From: Erwinia sp. JUb26
Lineage (GTDB): Bacteria > Pseudomonadota > Gammaproteobacteria > Enterobacterales > Enterobacteriaceae
DNA: 64,000 nucleotides
Direction of reading: 5' to 3'
Assembly (NCBI RefSeq): GCF_003751505.1
Contig: NZ_RJVB01000001.1
Location: 985,898-1,049,897 of the forward strand
In this document: one piece after another, positions 25,127 through 33,431 of the stretch
Numbering within the stretch: the stretch's first letter is position 1
How the letters are laid out: the number at the start of each line of letters is the position of its first letter
Program-made: the position numbers and the translations under genes
The notes under the pieces: model-generated
What the model was told of the DNA's origin: nothing
Database searches by the model: none
Seen by the model: only the letters and a program-made list of their open reading frames with translations

Positions 25127-27552
25127 CAGCGATAGTTCACGGACAGGTTCACCACGCGTTCGTTACCGTAGTTACAGAAGTTGTTGGACAGGCATGTCAC
25201 ATAGCTTTTATCGAACAGGTTGTTGACGCTCACCCGAGTGCTTAAGCCATCGAGGTTGCCAAACCGCTTGCCAAAGTCGTAGCCGATGGCCGAATCAAAC
25301 ACCGTGTAGCCCGGCGCATCCAGACGAACCGCGTTAGCGGTATAGACGTTCGGTGAATAGCCTCCTACCGTTTCCCCCACGTAGCGCCCGCCGCCGCCGA
25401 CGGTCAGGCCCTGCATCAGGCCGCTGCGGAAGGTGTAATCGGCCCACAGCGAAGCGGTGTAATCCGGGATACCGATCGGCCGCTGGCCGGCATCCACCGC
25501 CAGACTTTTGGTGACTTCGGCTTTGGTATAGGTGAAGGCGCCGGTCAGGTTAATGCTGTCGGTGATCGCCATTTTGGTTTCAAATTCCACCCCGCGCGAA
25601 CGCTGTTCCCCGGTCTGATAGGAGGTGAGCGCGTTGGCGTAGGTCACCACATTTTTCTGGGTAATATCGAACCAGGCCAGGGTAAACAACGCATCCAGTC
25701 CGGTCGGCTGGTACTTCACGCCGACCTCACGCTGCTGCGCGGTATTGGGTTTAAAGGCATTACCGTTGCTGCCGGTGCCGGTCACCGGCAGGAACGAGGT
25801 GGAATAGCTGGCATACGGCGCAATGCCGTTATCAAAGTTGTAAATCAGGCCGACCTTACCGCTGAACGCTTCGTCATCCTGCACGCTGTGCGAGGCGTTC
25901 AGATAGTTATCGGTGCGGGTGCGCGCGGTGTCGTAGCGCCCACCCGCCACCAGCGTCCAGTTATCCAGATCGATCTGATCCTGCAGATAATACCCGGCCT
26001 GGGTGATGTGCTGTTTCTGGTTGGTGATCCGCGCCAGCGCCAGGTTGGTCGCCACGCCGTAAACCGGGTTGAGATAGTCGATTGAAGGTGCCGCGCCGTA
26101 GTCGCGGATCTGCCGCCATGACGATTCCTGATAGTCGAACCCCGCCACCGTCGTGTGGGAGAAACGCCCGGTATCAAACTCCGCCTGCAGCTGCAGATCG
26201 GACGTTATCCCGCGCAGGGATTCATCGGTGCCCAGCGCATAGCGGGAAATGGTGTGCCCGTCGGCGGCCAGCGCGGCGGTACCGACGCTTTTGGTCACGG
26301 TGGTAAGATCGAGGTAACGCAGGTTATGGCGCACCGTCCAGGTATCGTTAAAACGGTGCTCAAACTGCCAGCCCACCGCCGTTTGCGTACGGCTGAATTC
26401 GTCGTATTCCGGGTCGCCGTCGTTAAAATTACGTGCGATCTGCCCGGCCGGACTGGACCACAGGCTGCCCACCGTCGGCAGTACGCCGTAGTAGCCGCCT
26501 TCCGGATCGCGCTGATAGCTCATATTGAGGGTGAAAGAGGTATCGGCATCGGGGATCCAGGTCAGCGACGGTGCCACGAACAGCCGTTCTTCTTTGGTGT
26601 TCACCACCTGGGTATTCGATTTACGGCCAAGGGCAATCACCCGGTACAGCAGGGAATTATCGTCGGCCAGCGGCCCGGTGGAATCCAGCCCCAGCTGCAT
26701 GCGTTTGTGGCTGCCGTACAGCATCTCCACGGAGTTCTGCGCTTCGCTGGACGGCGCTTTCGACACCGCATTAATCAGCCCGCCGGGATTCACCCCGCCG
26801 TACAGCGTCGATGAAGGCCCCTTGAGGAACTCGATGCGCTCAATGCCGAAGGTTTCAATCTGCGGGATCACATAGCCGCCGCCGCGCAGCAGGCGCAGGC
26901 CGTCCAGATACTGGTTGCCGTCGGTCGGCGATCCAAAGCCCCGGATATAGGGCAGATCGTAACGCGATGCCGAACCGCGCACCTCTGCCGATACACCGGC
27001 CGAGTAGCGCAGCGCCTGGGTCAGGCTTTGTGCGCCCTGCACATCGACCTGATCGCGGGTGATCACGCTGACCGACTGCGGGTTTTTCATCAGCGGGGTA
27101 TTGGTTTTGGTCCCGGCGGTGCTGTTGCTGGCGACATAGCCGTTCACCGGCCCGAGCCTGCCGTTATCCAAGGCTCTGACCACCATGGTGCCGGTGCGGG
27201 CGGCCTGGTCCGGCGGCAGCCGGTAAATCTGTACGGTGCTGTCGTTGCTGAAACGGTAGCCCAGTCCTGTACCGTTCAGCAGGGTGGTCAGCGCCTGCTC
27301 AACGCTCATCCGCCCCTGCACCGGCCTGCCGGTTATCTCAATCGCCTGGTCTTCGCGGAACACCACGGACAGACCGGCAATCCGGCCAATCTCATTGACG
27401 GCCTGAGTAACCGGTTTAGCCGGCAGGTTAAAACTGAACTGCTCTACCTGAGGTTGCTGTACGGCGGCCACCGCCATACCCGTTGCGCCTGCGCCTGCCA
27501 GCAGTGCCGAGGCTAATGCATAGCCTGCGCGACGAACTTTCTTGTTGTTCAT
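25123..27552 (-). CDS. TonB-dependent siderophore receptor with STN signalling domain
   Basis: About 809 residues from the ATG at 27552. A signal peptide (KKVRRAGYALASALLAGAGA) precedes an STN domain (FNLPAKPVTQAVNEIGRIAG to YRLPP, about 35-95), then the plug (NPQSVSVITRDQVDVQGAQS; FGSPTDGNQYLDGLRLL; FLKGPSSTLYGGVNPGGLIN) and a 22-strand barrel ending in VNLSVNYRW. The STN domain signals substrate binding to a FecR partner across the inner membrane, and the FecR/FecI genes lie just upstream. The architecture matches ferric-siderophore receptors of the FpvA/FhuE/FoxA kind; ligand unknown. A Fur-like box precedes it. Confidence 0.93.
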   Translation of the reverse strand: MNNKKVRRAGYALASALLAGAGATGMAVAAVQQPQVEQFSFNLPAKPVTQAVNEIGRIAGLSVVFREDQAIEITGRPVQGRMSVEQALTTLLNGTGLGYRFSNDSTVQIYRLPPDQAARTGTMVVRALDNGRLGPVNGYVASNSTAGTKTNTPLMKNPQSVSVITRDQVDVQGAQSLTQALRYSAGVSAEVRGSASRYDLPYIRGFGSPTDGNQYLDGLRLLRGGGYVIPQIETFGIERIEFLKGPSSTLYGGVNPGGLINAVSKAPSSEAQNSVEMLYGSHKRMQLGLDSTGPLADDNSLLYRVIALGRKSNTQVVNTKEERLFVAPSLTWIPDADTSFTLNMSYQRDPEGGYYGVLPTVGSLWSSPAGQIARNFNDGDPEYDEFSRTQTAVGWQFEHRFNDTWTVRHNLRYLDLTTVTKSVGTAALAADGHTISRYALGTDESLRGITSDLQLQAEFDTGRFSHTTVAGFDYQESSWRQIRDYGAAPSIDYLNPVYGVATNLALARITNQKQHITQAGYYLQDQIDLDNWTLVAGGRYDTARTRTDNYLNASHSVQDDEAFSGKVGLIYNFDNGIAPYASYSTSFLPVTGTGSNGNAFKPNTAQQREVGVKYQPTGLDALFTLAWFDITQKNVVTYANALTSYQTGEQRSRGVEFETKMAITDSINLTGAFTYTKAEVTKSLAVDAGQRPIGIPDYTASLWADYTFRSGLMQGLTVGGGGRYVGETVGGYSPNVYTANAVRLDAPGYTVFDSAIGYDFGKRFGNLDGLSTRVSVNNLFDKSYVTCLSNNFCNYGNERVVNLSVNYRW

Positions 27553-27597
27553 TAAGGTGCCCCATATCTGATAAGACGATCGCAATTAAACGAAAAT

Positions 27598-27616
27598 AAG
27601 AGTAATTATCATTTTC
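27598..27616 (-). promoter_or_regulatory. Fur-box-like sequence before the receptor gene
   Basis: Minus-strand GAAAATGATAATTACTCTT matches the 19-bp Fur consensus at 14 positions by eye, and a third hexamer (GATAGT) lies next to it. It is 46 bp upstream of the receptor start, between fecR-like and receptor genes, so the receptor probably has its own iron-repressed promoter. Confidence 0.6.
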
Positions 27617-27712
27617 ACTATCACTACGATCACGCATCAGATGACGCACCACTGAACCTGAAAAAGAAAATTTTTTATAAAAAAAACATAACCGACTGTA
27701 AAACAGACATTT

Positions 27713-28702
27713 TTACTGAGTAACAATCACCAGATAGTCGGTGACTTTGCGCAGGCGGAAGCCGACGCTGGCCTGCAGCGAATCCAGCGCTTTATCGGTA
27801 TCGGCAAGGGAGAAGCTGCCGGTGACCCGCTGATCCGCCAGCGCCGAGGACGGGATCAGCACCCGGCCCGGTCGATAGCGTTCCACTTCCCGCATCACAT
27901 CGCCCAGCCGCGCACGGTAGAAAATATAGCGGCCGCCGTGCCACGCCATTGCATCCTGAACGTTAACGCTGGTGGGAGTCGCCACTCTCTGGGAACTGAA
28001 CGCCACCTGCTGGCCGGGTTTGATCACCGTGGGCTGCGGCTGGCCTTCGCTGCTAACCGCCACGCTGCCGCGCGCCAGAGTCACCACACCGCCGCTCTCC
28101 TGCAGGCGCACGTCAAACTGCGTACCCAGAACGCGAACGCTTCCCGCAGGGGTTTCAACAACAAACGGTGTTTTTGAGGGAACCACATCGAAATACGCCC
28201 CGCCGCGCAGCAGCTGAACGCGGCGCACGTCCGCAGTGAGGTCGATGCTGAACGCGCTGTCGGCATCCAGCAGCACGGTTGAGCCGTCGGCCAGCAGCAC
28301 CTCACGCCGCTCGCCTTTTGCCGCCACCTGGTCGGCGGACAAATTCTGCATCCACGACGGATTTTGCAGCCACAGACCGGCCAGCATCATCAGCGTGACG
28401 CACAACGCAGCGGCAGAACCCGCGCGGCGACGCGTCGCCTTTCGCGCACGATTTTTATCCATCGCCGCCAGATAGCCGGACAGCACGTCGGCCTCTTTTT
28501 CCGCCAGCTGCTGGCTCGGTGCGGCGGTATCCTGCCAGACGGATTCAATTGCCCGCCAGGCCTCTTCGTGTGCTGGATGTGCATTACGCCACTTATCACA
28601 GGCGGCCAGCTGGCGGCGCGACGGGCCGTTTTGCATCGCCAGAAACCAGCGTCGCGCCTCGGCGCGCATTGCGGCATCGTTTGACTCAGGTTTAATCGAC
28701 AT
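27713..28702 (-). CDS. FecR-like sigma regulator (anti-/pro-sigma)
   Basis: 329 residues. A cytoplasmic N-terminus with the FecR tryptophan-rich DUF4880 segment (EARRWFLAMQNGPSRRQL; WRNAHPAHEEAWRAIESVW) is followed by one transmembrane helix (about residues 93-112) and a periplasmic FecR domain (GERREVLLADGSTVLLDADS; RVQLLRGGAYFDVV; PFVVETPAGSVRVLGTQFDV) with an STN-like C-terminus (VTGSFSLADTDKALDSLQAS). It relays the state of the STN receptor to the sigma factor. Its start overlaps the sigma gene by 11 bp, so they are co-translated. Confidence 0.93.
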   Translation of the reverse strand: MSIKPESNDAAMRAEARRWFLAMQNGPSRRQLAACDKWRNAHPAHEEAWRAIESVWQDTAAPSQQLAEKEADVLSGYLAAMDKNRARKATRRRAGSAAALCVTLMMLAGLWLQNPSWMQNLSADQVAAKGERREVLLADGSTVLLDADSAFSIDLTADVRRVQLLRGGAYFDVVPSKTPFVVETPAGSVRVLGTQFDVRLQESGGVVTLARGSVAVSSEGQPQPTVIKPGQQVAFSSQRVATPTSVNVQDAMAWHGGRYIFYRARLGDVMREVERYRPGRVLIPSSALADQRVTGSFSLADTDKALDSLQASVGFRLRKVTDYLVIVTQ

Positions 28703-29204
28703 TGTTCACTCCCGTCGCGGATAGATCTAAGGCGGCAACCGCGCGTGCCATATGCTTTGCCACCGCGCGCGATGATATTCCCATCACCCCGGCGATCTCA
28801 GAAAAACTGCGGCCGTGTACCCGGTTCAGCAGAAAGATATGACGTGTTTTATCCGGCAGCGAGGCCAGCACCTCGTCGATCTGGCGAATACTCTGCTCGG
28901 CAGCCAGGATCTCGTGCGGCGACAGCGGCGGCTCGGAAAACGGCTCCGGCAGTTCGCCCTGCAAATACGCTTCGCGGGTTTTCTCGGCGCGCAGATGATC
29001 GATGGCGGCGTTGCGCGCGCAGCGGCTCAGATAGGCGGCGGAATCGCCCTTCCACTCGACGGCCTTTTCCCACAGCCGCAGAAAAATATCCTGCACCAGA
29101 TCGCTGGCCGTACTGCGGCAGCCCACTTTGCGGCCAATCTGGCGCTCAAGGCGTTTTCGTTCGGAAAGATACAGTGCTGCGAGATCCTTGCCTTTATCGG
29201 CCAT
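28692..29204 (-). CDS. FecI-like ECF sigma factor
   Basis: About 170 residues, with sigma region 2 (DLVQDIFLRLWEKA; AAYLSRCARNAAIDHLRA) and region 4 (LPDKTRHIFLLNRVHGRSFS EIAG). I take the ATG at 29204 (MADKGKDLAALYLSERKRL); a GTG at 29246 would add 14 hydrophobic residues untypical of the family. It directs RNA polymerase to the linked receptor promoter when the receptor binds its siderophore. No clear Fur box was found directly upstream. Confidence 0.92.
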   Translation of the reverse strand: MADKGKDLAALYLSERKRLERQIGRKVGCRSTASDLVQDIFLRLWEKAVEWKGDSAAYLSRCARNAAIDHLRAEKTREAYLQGELPEPFSEPPLSPHEILAAEQSIRQIDEVLASLPDKTRHIFLLNRVHGRSFSEIAGVMGISSRAVAKHMARAVAALDLSATGVNNVD

Positions 29205-29958
29205 AAGATCGAGTCCCGGAAGGTAAAGAAAAATAGCGAAATACACACAGATCCTGTGCCATCAGTCTTCGCTGCTGGTCAGTTGGTCGGGGATTATTGC
29301 GCAGGCGTTAGGAGAATTCTAGTGTGTTTTTTGGCTAGGATTTCCCGCCTTGATTATTGCTAAATCACCCGCTAAAAACGAATCTGCAATAAACAATGCC
29401 GTAGAAAGACGGGGTGAGGCGCTGCCCGCACGACATCGACTCATGCAGAGGGCTTGTGGAATATTTCGCGCTATACGCAGGCAATGATGATTAAAATCCT
29501 CAGCTGCTACGACCAGTGAAAACTGCTTCTTCGCCTGCGTCCACGGCGTGACAATCCCGACCGTAACGTTTCCGGTTTTAGTCAAAACAATTTCACTCTG
29601 ATAATCATCGGCACTGAAATAATTTAATCTAAACACCATACTCAACGTTTGTTAATGGTTATTAACTCCCAACAGAAAAATAGTCCTTTTAAATATTAAA
29701 AACTCAAAAAAACACCAATCTATCCAATTAAAAATTAATCGTAAAACTTAGATCTTCGTCGCTGAAACTCCGTTGTGTTTTTATATGACAGGGTGTAGAT
29801 TTCTGCCACTTCGCCCAGATCGATTCGGCTAAAAAATAACACACCTCGGCTATTCTGAGTGTTATGCCGTTAACGCGTAGTTTTTATTGTTAACGTTATT
29901 TATGATTAAAAATAAAAGAATTATATAATCCCACTCTTTAAATTCCAGGATACTCATT
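29205..29958. other. Intergenic region upstream of the sigma gene with a doubtful ORF
   Basis: 750 bp, increasingly AT-rich to the right. A minus-strand open frame 29319-29639 begins MVFRLNYFSADDYQSEIVLT and looks protein-like for ~55 codons (TPWTQAKKQFSLVVAAEDFN), then loses character; it may be a decayed orphan gene and matches nothing I know. A possible minus-strand terminator (ATAACAC...GTGTTAT then six T) lies at 29834-29863 with no obvious gene in front. The sigma-gene promoter must lie near 29205-29320 but was not resolved. Confidence 0.35.
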
Positions 29959-30258
29959 ATGGCAAAAATTACAGCAGCAATTTTACTGACCGTTATTCCT
30001 CTGTTCACCACCGGCTGTATTTCACTTAGTCCGAGCGAAAAACCGTCTGCCACGTCGCCGCAGCTTCAGGCTTCAGGAAAGGCAAAGCTATGGAACGATG
30101 CTACGCTGTTCGGGAAGGTACCTGCAACGCTACAGCACGAAGGCGATGTGAAATGCGCGGCCCAGCATAAAGGCGCGGCGATTGGCTATCACCCGCATGC
30201 GAAAAAAGCGGACGGCAGCTATTTCCAGGGCAACGCTTATCTGTGCTCGATGATTTAA
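29959..30258 (+). CDS. Small lipoprotein of unknown function
   Basis: 99 residues. A lipoprotein signal peptide ends in LFTTGC with the lipidated cysteine at residue 20, so the product is anchored in a membrane facing the periplasm. The mature part has a conserved-looking C-terminus (CAAQHKGAAIGYHPHAKK, SYFQGNAYLC) with two cysteines able to form a disulfide. AGGAT lies upstream of the ATG. I do not recognise the family. A hairpin follows at 30278-30306. Confidence 0.78.
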   Translation: MAKITAAILLTVIPLFTTGCISLSPSEKPSATSPQLQASGKAKLWNDATLFGKVPATLQHEGDVKCAAQHKGAAIGYHPHAKKADGSYFQGNAYLCSMI

Positions 30259-30277
30259 TTCAGCATCCTGCAACCTT

Positions 30278-30306
30278 ACGGTCCCGGTTTGATTTTCCGG
30301 GACCGT
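30278..30306 (+). terminator. Hairpin after the lipoprotein gene
   Basis: 10-bp perfect stem ACGGTCCCGG / CCGGGACCGT with a 9-base loop. There is no T-tract after it, so termination would be weak or Rho-assisted. Confidence 0.5.
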
Positions 30307-30536
30307 ATCCGAACGGTCGCGACACAGGCAATCGATCGACCACTCTGTACCCTTCGGTCGCCAAAAATAAACCTGACTAAAAATAAATTTATCGATAAAG
30401 CGGCTGTTCCAGTTCCTGCCCTTGTTTTATGCCACATTTTTCCTGGTATTTATCATGCTCATAATCCTTTGCTATAGGATCAACGAATGGTAAAATTTAC
30501 TTACCAATAAAACCACAAACCAAATGGATTTCACGC

Positions 30537-31133
30537 ATGACCACTGAGGCTCCGAACGCCGTAGAACAGGTTAAAGACCATCGTATATTTATGTTTTTAA
30601 AAAAGATCGTGGGAGAATCGTATCATGGCTGTGTCTTTTACATCTTTTTAAGTCTTGTTCTTTATCTGTGTATCGGCCTGGATCTCCGCGGATTTGTTAA
30701 TCAAAAGGCCGTCAGCATATTTTTCGAAAACATTGCTCCCGATTCCATTATGATATTATTTACCGCAGGCGGAATGCTCACCATCATCAGAATGATGGCC
30801 ACCGGTCCAACTAAAGACTCTCTCCCCAAAAAAGGCAAGTTCTATCGTTTTTTGGTTTTCCCGGTAGTCAACACGGGAAAGGTGTTAGCGATTTCAGGTC
30901 TTGGGATGATGATCGGTAACTTTATTGTTAGTCTTTTTTTTATCGACACCGAAAACGCCTCATTAAAGGCGTTCTATTTACTGGCTGTGTTTACCATGTA
31001 CATCTTTTTTTTCGGCGTGATGGAATACTTTGGAAAATACGGTTACACGCCGATTATTAGCGAATGCTGTACGCAGTTTATGCTGGCCACCCTGCTGGTT
31101 ATCCTTCCCTGCCTTTATGTGTGGGCTAATTAA
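30537..31133 (+). CDS. Unknown integral membrane protein, AT-rich
   Basis: 198 residues with about five hydrophobic helices (CVFYIFLSLVLYLCIGLDL; IMILFTAGGMLTIIRMMA; VLAISGLGMMIGNFIVSLFF; AFYLLAVFTMYIFFFGVM; FMLATLLVILPCLYVW). I recognise no family. Base composition is clearly more AT-rich than the neighbouring genes, and short inverted repeats (TGGTAA / TTACCA, 30488-30506) lie in its upstream region, which points to acquired DNA. It converges with the secretion cluster at a strong terminator. Confidence 0.7.
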   Translation: MTTEAPNAVEQVKDHRIFMFLKKIVGESYHGCVFYIFLSLVLYLCIGLDLRGFVNQKAVSIFFENIAPDSIMILFTAGGMLTIIRMMATGPTKDSLPKKGKFYRFLVFPVVNTGKVLAISGLGMMIGNFIVSLFFIDTENASLKAFYLLAVFTMYIFFFGVMEYFGKYGYTPIISECCTQFMLATLLVILPCLYVWAN

Positions 31134-31145
31134 TTATCGCTGACG

Positions 31146-31179
31146 ATCCGGCACGTTATTATTGGACAACGTGCCGGAT
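31146..31179. terminator. Strong hairpin between convergent transcripts
   Basis: 12-bp perfect stem ATCCGGCACGTT / AACGTGCCGGAT with a 10-base loop, followed on the plus strand by TGTTT. It closes the membrane-protein gene and probably also the long leftward secretion operon. Confidence 0.75.
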
Positions 31180-31182
31180 TGT

Positions 31183-33429
31183 TTAAAACGACAGCTCGCG
31201 GATCAATACCGCGTGCACCCGCTGCCACAGTTTGACCGCCAGGCTTTGCGATTGCCCCTTCAGCGACACCGTACCGACCAGCACCTGCTGTGGCGCAATG
31301 CTGTCGCTGGGCAGCTTCAGCACCACGCGATAGACCGCCTGTTCAGGCATCAGCCTGCGCTGCGAATCGCTCAGCGTCGCCACCGGGCCGCCATACACCG
31401 AGGCCAGCTCCGCCAGCGGCTTCATATCCGCCAACGCCGCATGTTCAATATCCAGCACGGTAATCTCACTGGCGGCGCGAGAGGCATCGCGAGGATAGAA
31501 AGTGCCGCTGTCGCCCACCTTCAGCCTCCGCCAGTCCTGTTCGGACACCAGCGCCTCTACTACGCCGCCCTGAGAGCCGATCAGCGTCCCAAGCCACTCC
31601 CCCGGCGGCAGCCATTCTCCCGGTGTGAGCGGCAGCATTTGGTCGACCATGATCCCGTCTGCGGGGGCACGCACGGTCAGTGCCTGCTGCTGCTGTTCCA
31701 GCACCTGGAGCCGCTGATTTGCGGCCTCGCGCTCCTGACGCACGCGCTGATGGTTCTGCGCTGCCCGGCGGTTCATCAGTTGATACTGCTGCTGCCAGTT
31801 AAGGGTGGCCACCTGCTTTTCCAACTGCTGTCGCTGGTGCGATTCACCGTCGGCCTGCAGGATAAACAGCGGATCCCCGGCCTTCACCTGCTGCCCGGGT
31901 TTCACCAGAATCTCGCCGACTCGTCCGGCCAGCGGCATATAAAAGCTGTGCTGCTCGGCGGCGCGCAGCAGCGCCGGAGCCGTAACGGTGCGCTGCCACG
32001 GCACGATCAGCGCCAGCAGGGCCAGCGTTATGGCACCCAGCGTCACACCAAGATGGCGATTCATTCGATAATCCTTACGTCGTTGGGCCCATTCACGTAG
32101 CTCCTGCCAGATCGGCAGCAGGATAAACCAGCCAATTTCCACCGCGAACAGCGCCATCCCCAGCAGCTTAAACGCCATGTGATAAACCAGCAGCGCAATC
32201 CCGGTAAACAAAAACAGGCGATACACCCAGGTGGCGAAGGCGTAGCTCAGCAGCGTGCGCCGCAGCCAGTCCGGCCAATGTTCGGGCGGGGCATCGCCGA
32301 GCCCGAACAGCCATTCGCGCAGCCGCCAGCGGGCCAGCGCAAAGCCGCGCGCCTGCAAATTCGGCACGCCCAGCGCGTCGGAGAGCAGGAAGTAGCCGTC
32401 AAAGCGCATTAGCGGGCTGAGGTTGATCAGCAGAGTCATTATCCAGGTGGTGGTCGCCAGCATAAACGCCGCGCTGCGCCACATGCCGTCCGGCAGGAAG
32501 CTCCATGCCAGCGTCGCCCAGGCCGCCAGCGCCAGCTCCACCAGCATGCCGGAAGCCCCTATCGCCAGCCGCTGGCGGCGCTTCGGCAGTTTCCACGACG
32601 CCGATGTATCGGTATACAGCACCGGCATCAGCACCAGCAGCGCCACCCCCAGCGTGGAGACGCGCGCGCCGTAGCGGGTGCAGGTAAAGGCATGCCCCAG
32701 CTCGTGCAGGCACTTGGTGACCACCAGCGTGCCCCCGGCCAGCAGTGCGCCCTCCAGGGTGAAGAAGTGCAGGAAGGTGTGCAGAAAGGTCTGCCACTGG
32801 CGACTGGCGAACAGCAGTCCGCAGGCCCCGGCGGCCAGGGTCGCCAGCCAGAACGGTCGCCGATAGAACAGCTCAACGTGCGGCAGTAGCCGCTGCAGCA
32901 GGCGGTGCGGATGCAGCAGCGGAATGCGCATAAACAGATAGTTATGCAACAGCCAGCGCCACCAGACGCTGCGGCTCTGCTGCTGCTGATTGAGGAACTG
33001 CTTCAGCGCGGCTTCGCCTTCAGGCCGGGTCAGCGAATGAAACTGCAGGAAGCGGCTGAAGCTCTCCACCTCCTCGTCGCCGATCTCCAGCGGCAGCCGC
33101 TGATTCACCTCGGCAATCAGCCTCTGCCGATCGCCCAGCGACCAGCGCGACAGCAGCGCCATCTCCAGCCAGCCGAGGCGGAAAAAGCGCCCGCGCTGTG
33201 GATCTTCCAGCGTCCAGCTGGGGGAACCGTCCCAGTTTGCCGGGCCGCGATGCAGAATTAACTCTTCGCGCAGCGGCGGCAGCGGGGCCGAATTTGCGGC
33301 AGAACGCGCTGCCGAAGCCCCCCCGGCATGCAGCTGCGCATCGACGCCTGTTGTCATTACGCCCTGAGCAGCCAGAGCTGCCGAATCAGGAAAGGAGCCC
33401 GTCGCAGTGCCGTTAACAGAAGCCCGCAC
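31183..33429 (-). CDS. M50-peptidase-like membrane protein fused to HlyD-type adaptor
   Basis: 748 residues from the GTG at 33429 (GGGAG seven bases upstream, 2 bp after the preceding stop). The first ~190 residues are cytoplasmic. Then come several transmembrane helices with a site-2-protease-like metal site: HELGH at 242-246 and the second motif NLSPLMRFDG (Asp344). After residue ~470 one more helix leads into an HlyD/biotinyl-lipoyl adaptor with a Q/R-rich coiled coil (EKQVATLNWQQQYQLMNRRA). It is the last gene after the adhesin, TolC-like and adaptor genes. I infer it is the inner-membrane channel or processing part of the exporter in place of an ABC transporter. Confidence 0.85.
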   Translation of the reverse strand: MRASVNGTATGSFPDSAALAAQGVMTTGVDAQLHAGGASAARSAANSAPLPPLREELILHRGPANWDGSPSWTLEDPQRGRFFRLGWLEMALLSRWSLGDRQRLIAEVNQRLPLEIGDEEVESFSRFLQFHSLTRPEGEAALKQFLNQQQQSRSVWWRWLLHNYLFMRIPLLHPHRLLQRLLPHVELFYRRPFWLATLAAGACGLLFASRQWQTFLHTFLHFFTLEGALLAGGTLVVTKCLHELGHAFTCTRYGARVSTLGVALLVLMPVLYTDTSASWKLPKRRQRLAIGASGMLVELALAAWATLAWSFLPDGMWRSAAFMLATTTWIMTLLINLSPLMRFDGYFLLSDALGVPNLQARGFALARWRLREWLFGLGDAPPEHWPDWLRRTLLSYAFATWVYRLFLFTGIALLVYHMAFKLLGMALFAVEIGWFILLPIWQELREWAQRRKDYRMNRHLGVTLGAITLALLALIVPWQRTVTAPALLRAAEQHSFYMPLAGRVGEILVKPGQQVKAGDPLFILQADGESHQRQQLEKQVATLNWQQQYQLMNRRAAQNHQRVRQEREAANQRLQVLEQQQQALTVRAPADGIMVDQMLPLTPGEWLPPGEWLGTLIGSQGGVVEALVSEQDWRRLKVGDSGTFYPRDASRAASEITVLDIEHAALADMKPLAELASVYGGPVATLSDSQRRLMPEQAVYRVVLKLPSDSIAPQQVLVGTVSLKGQSQSLAVKLWQRVHAVLIRELSF

Positions 33430-33431
33430 GG

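Noticed and set aside
29862-30053. Minus-strand 63-codon frame overlapping the lipoprotein start
   Set aside because: It is antisense to a gene with a clear lipoprotein signal and has no features of its own.
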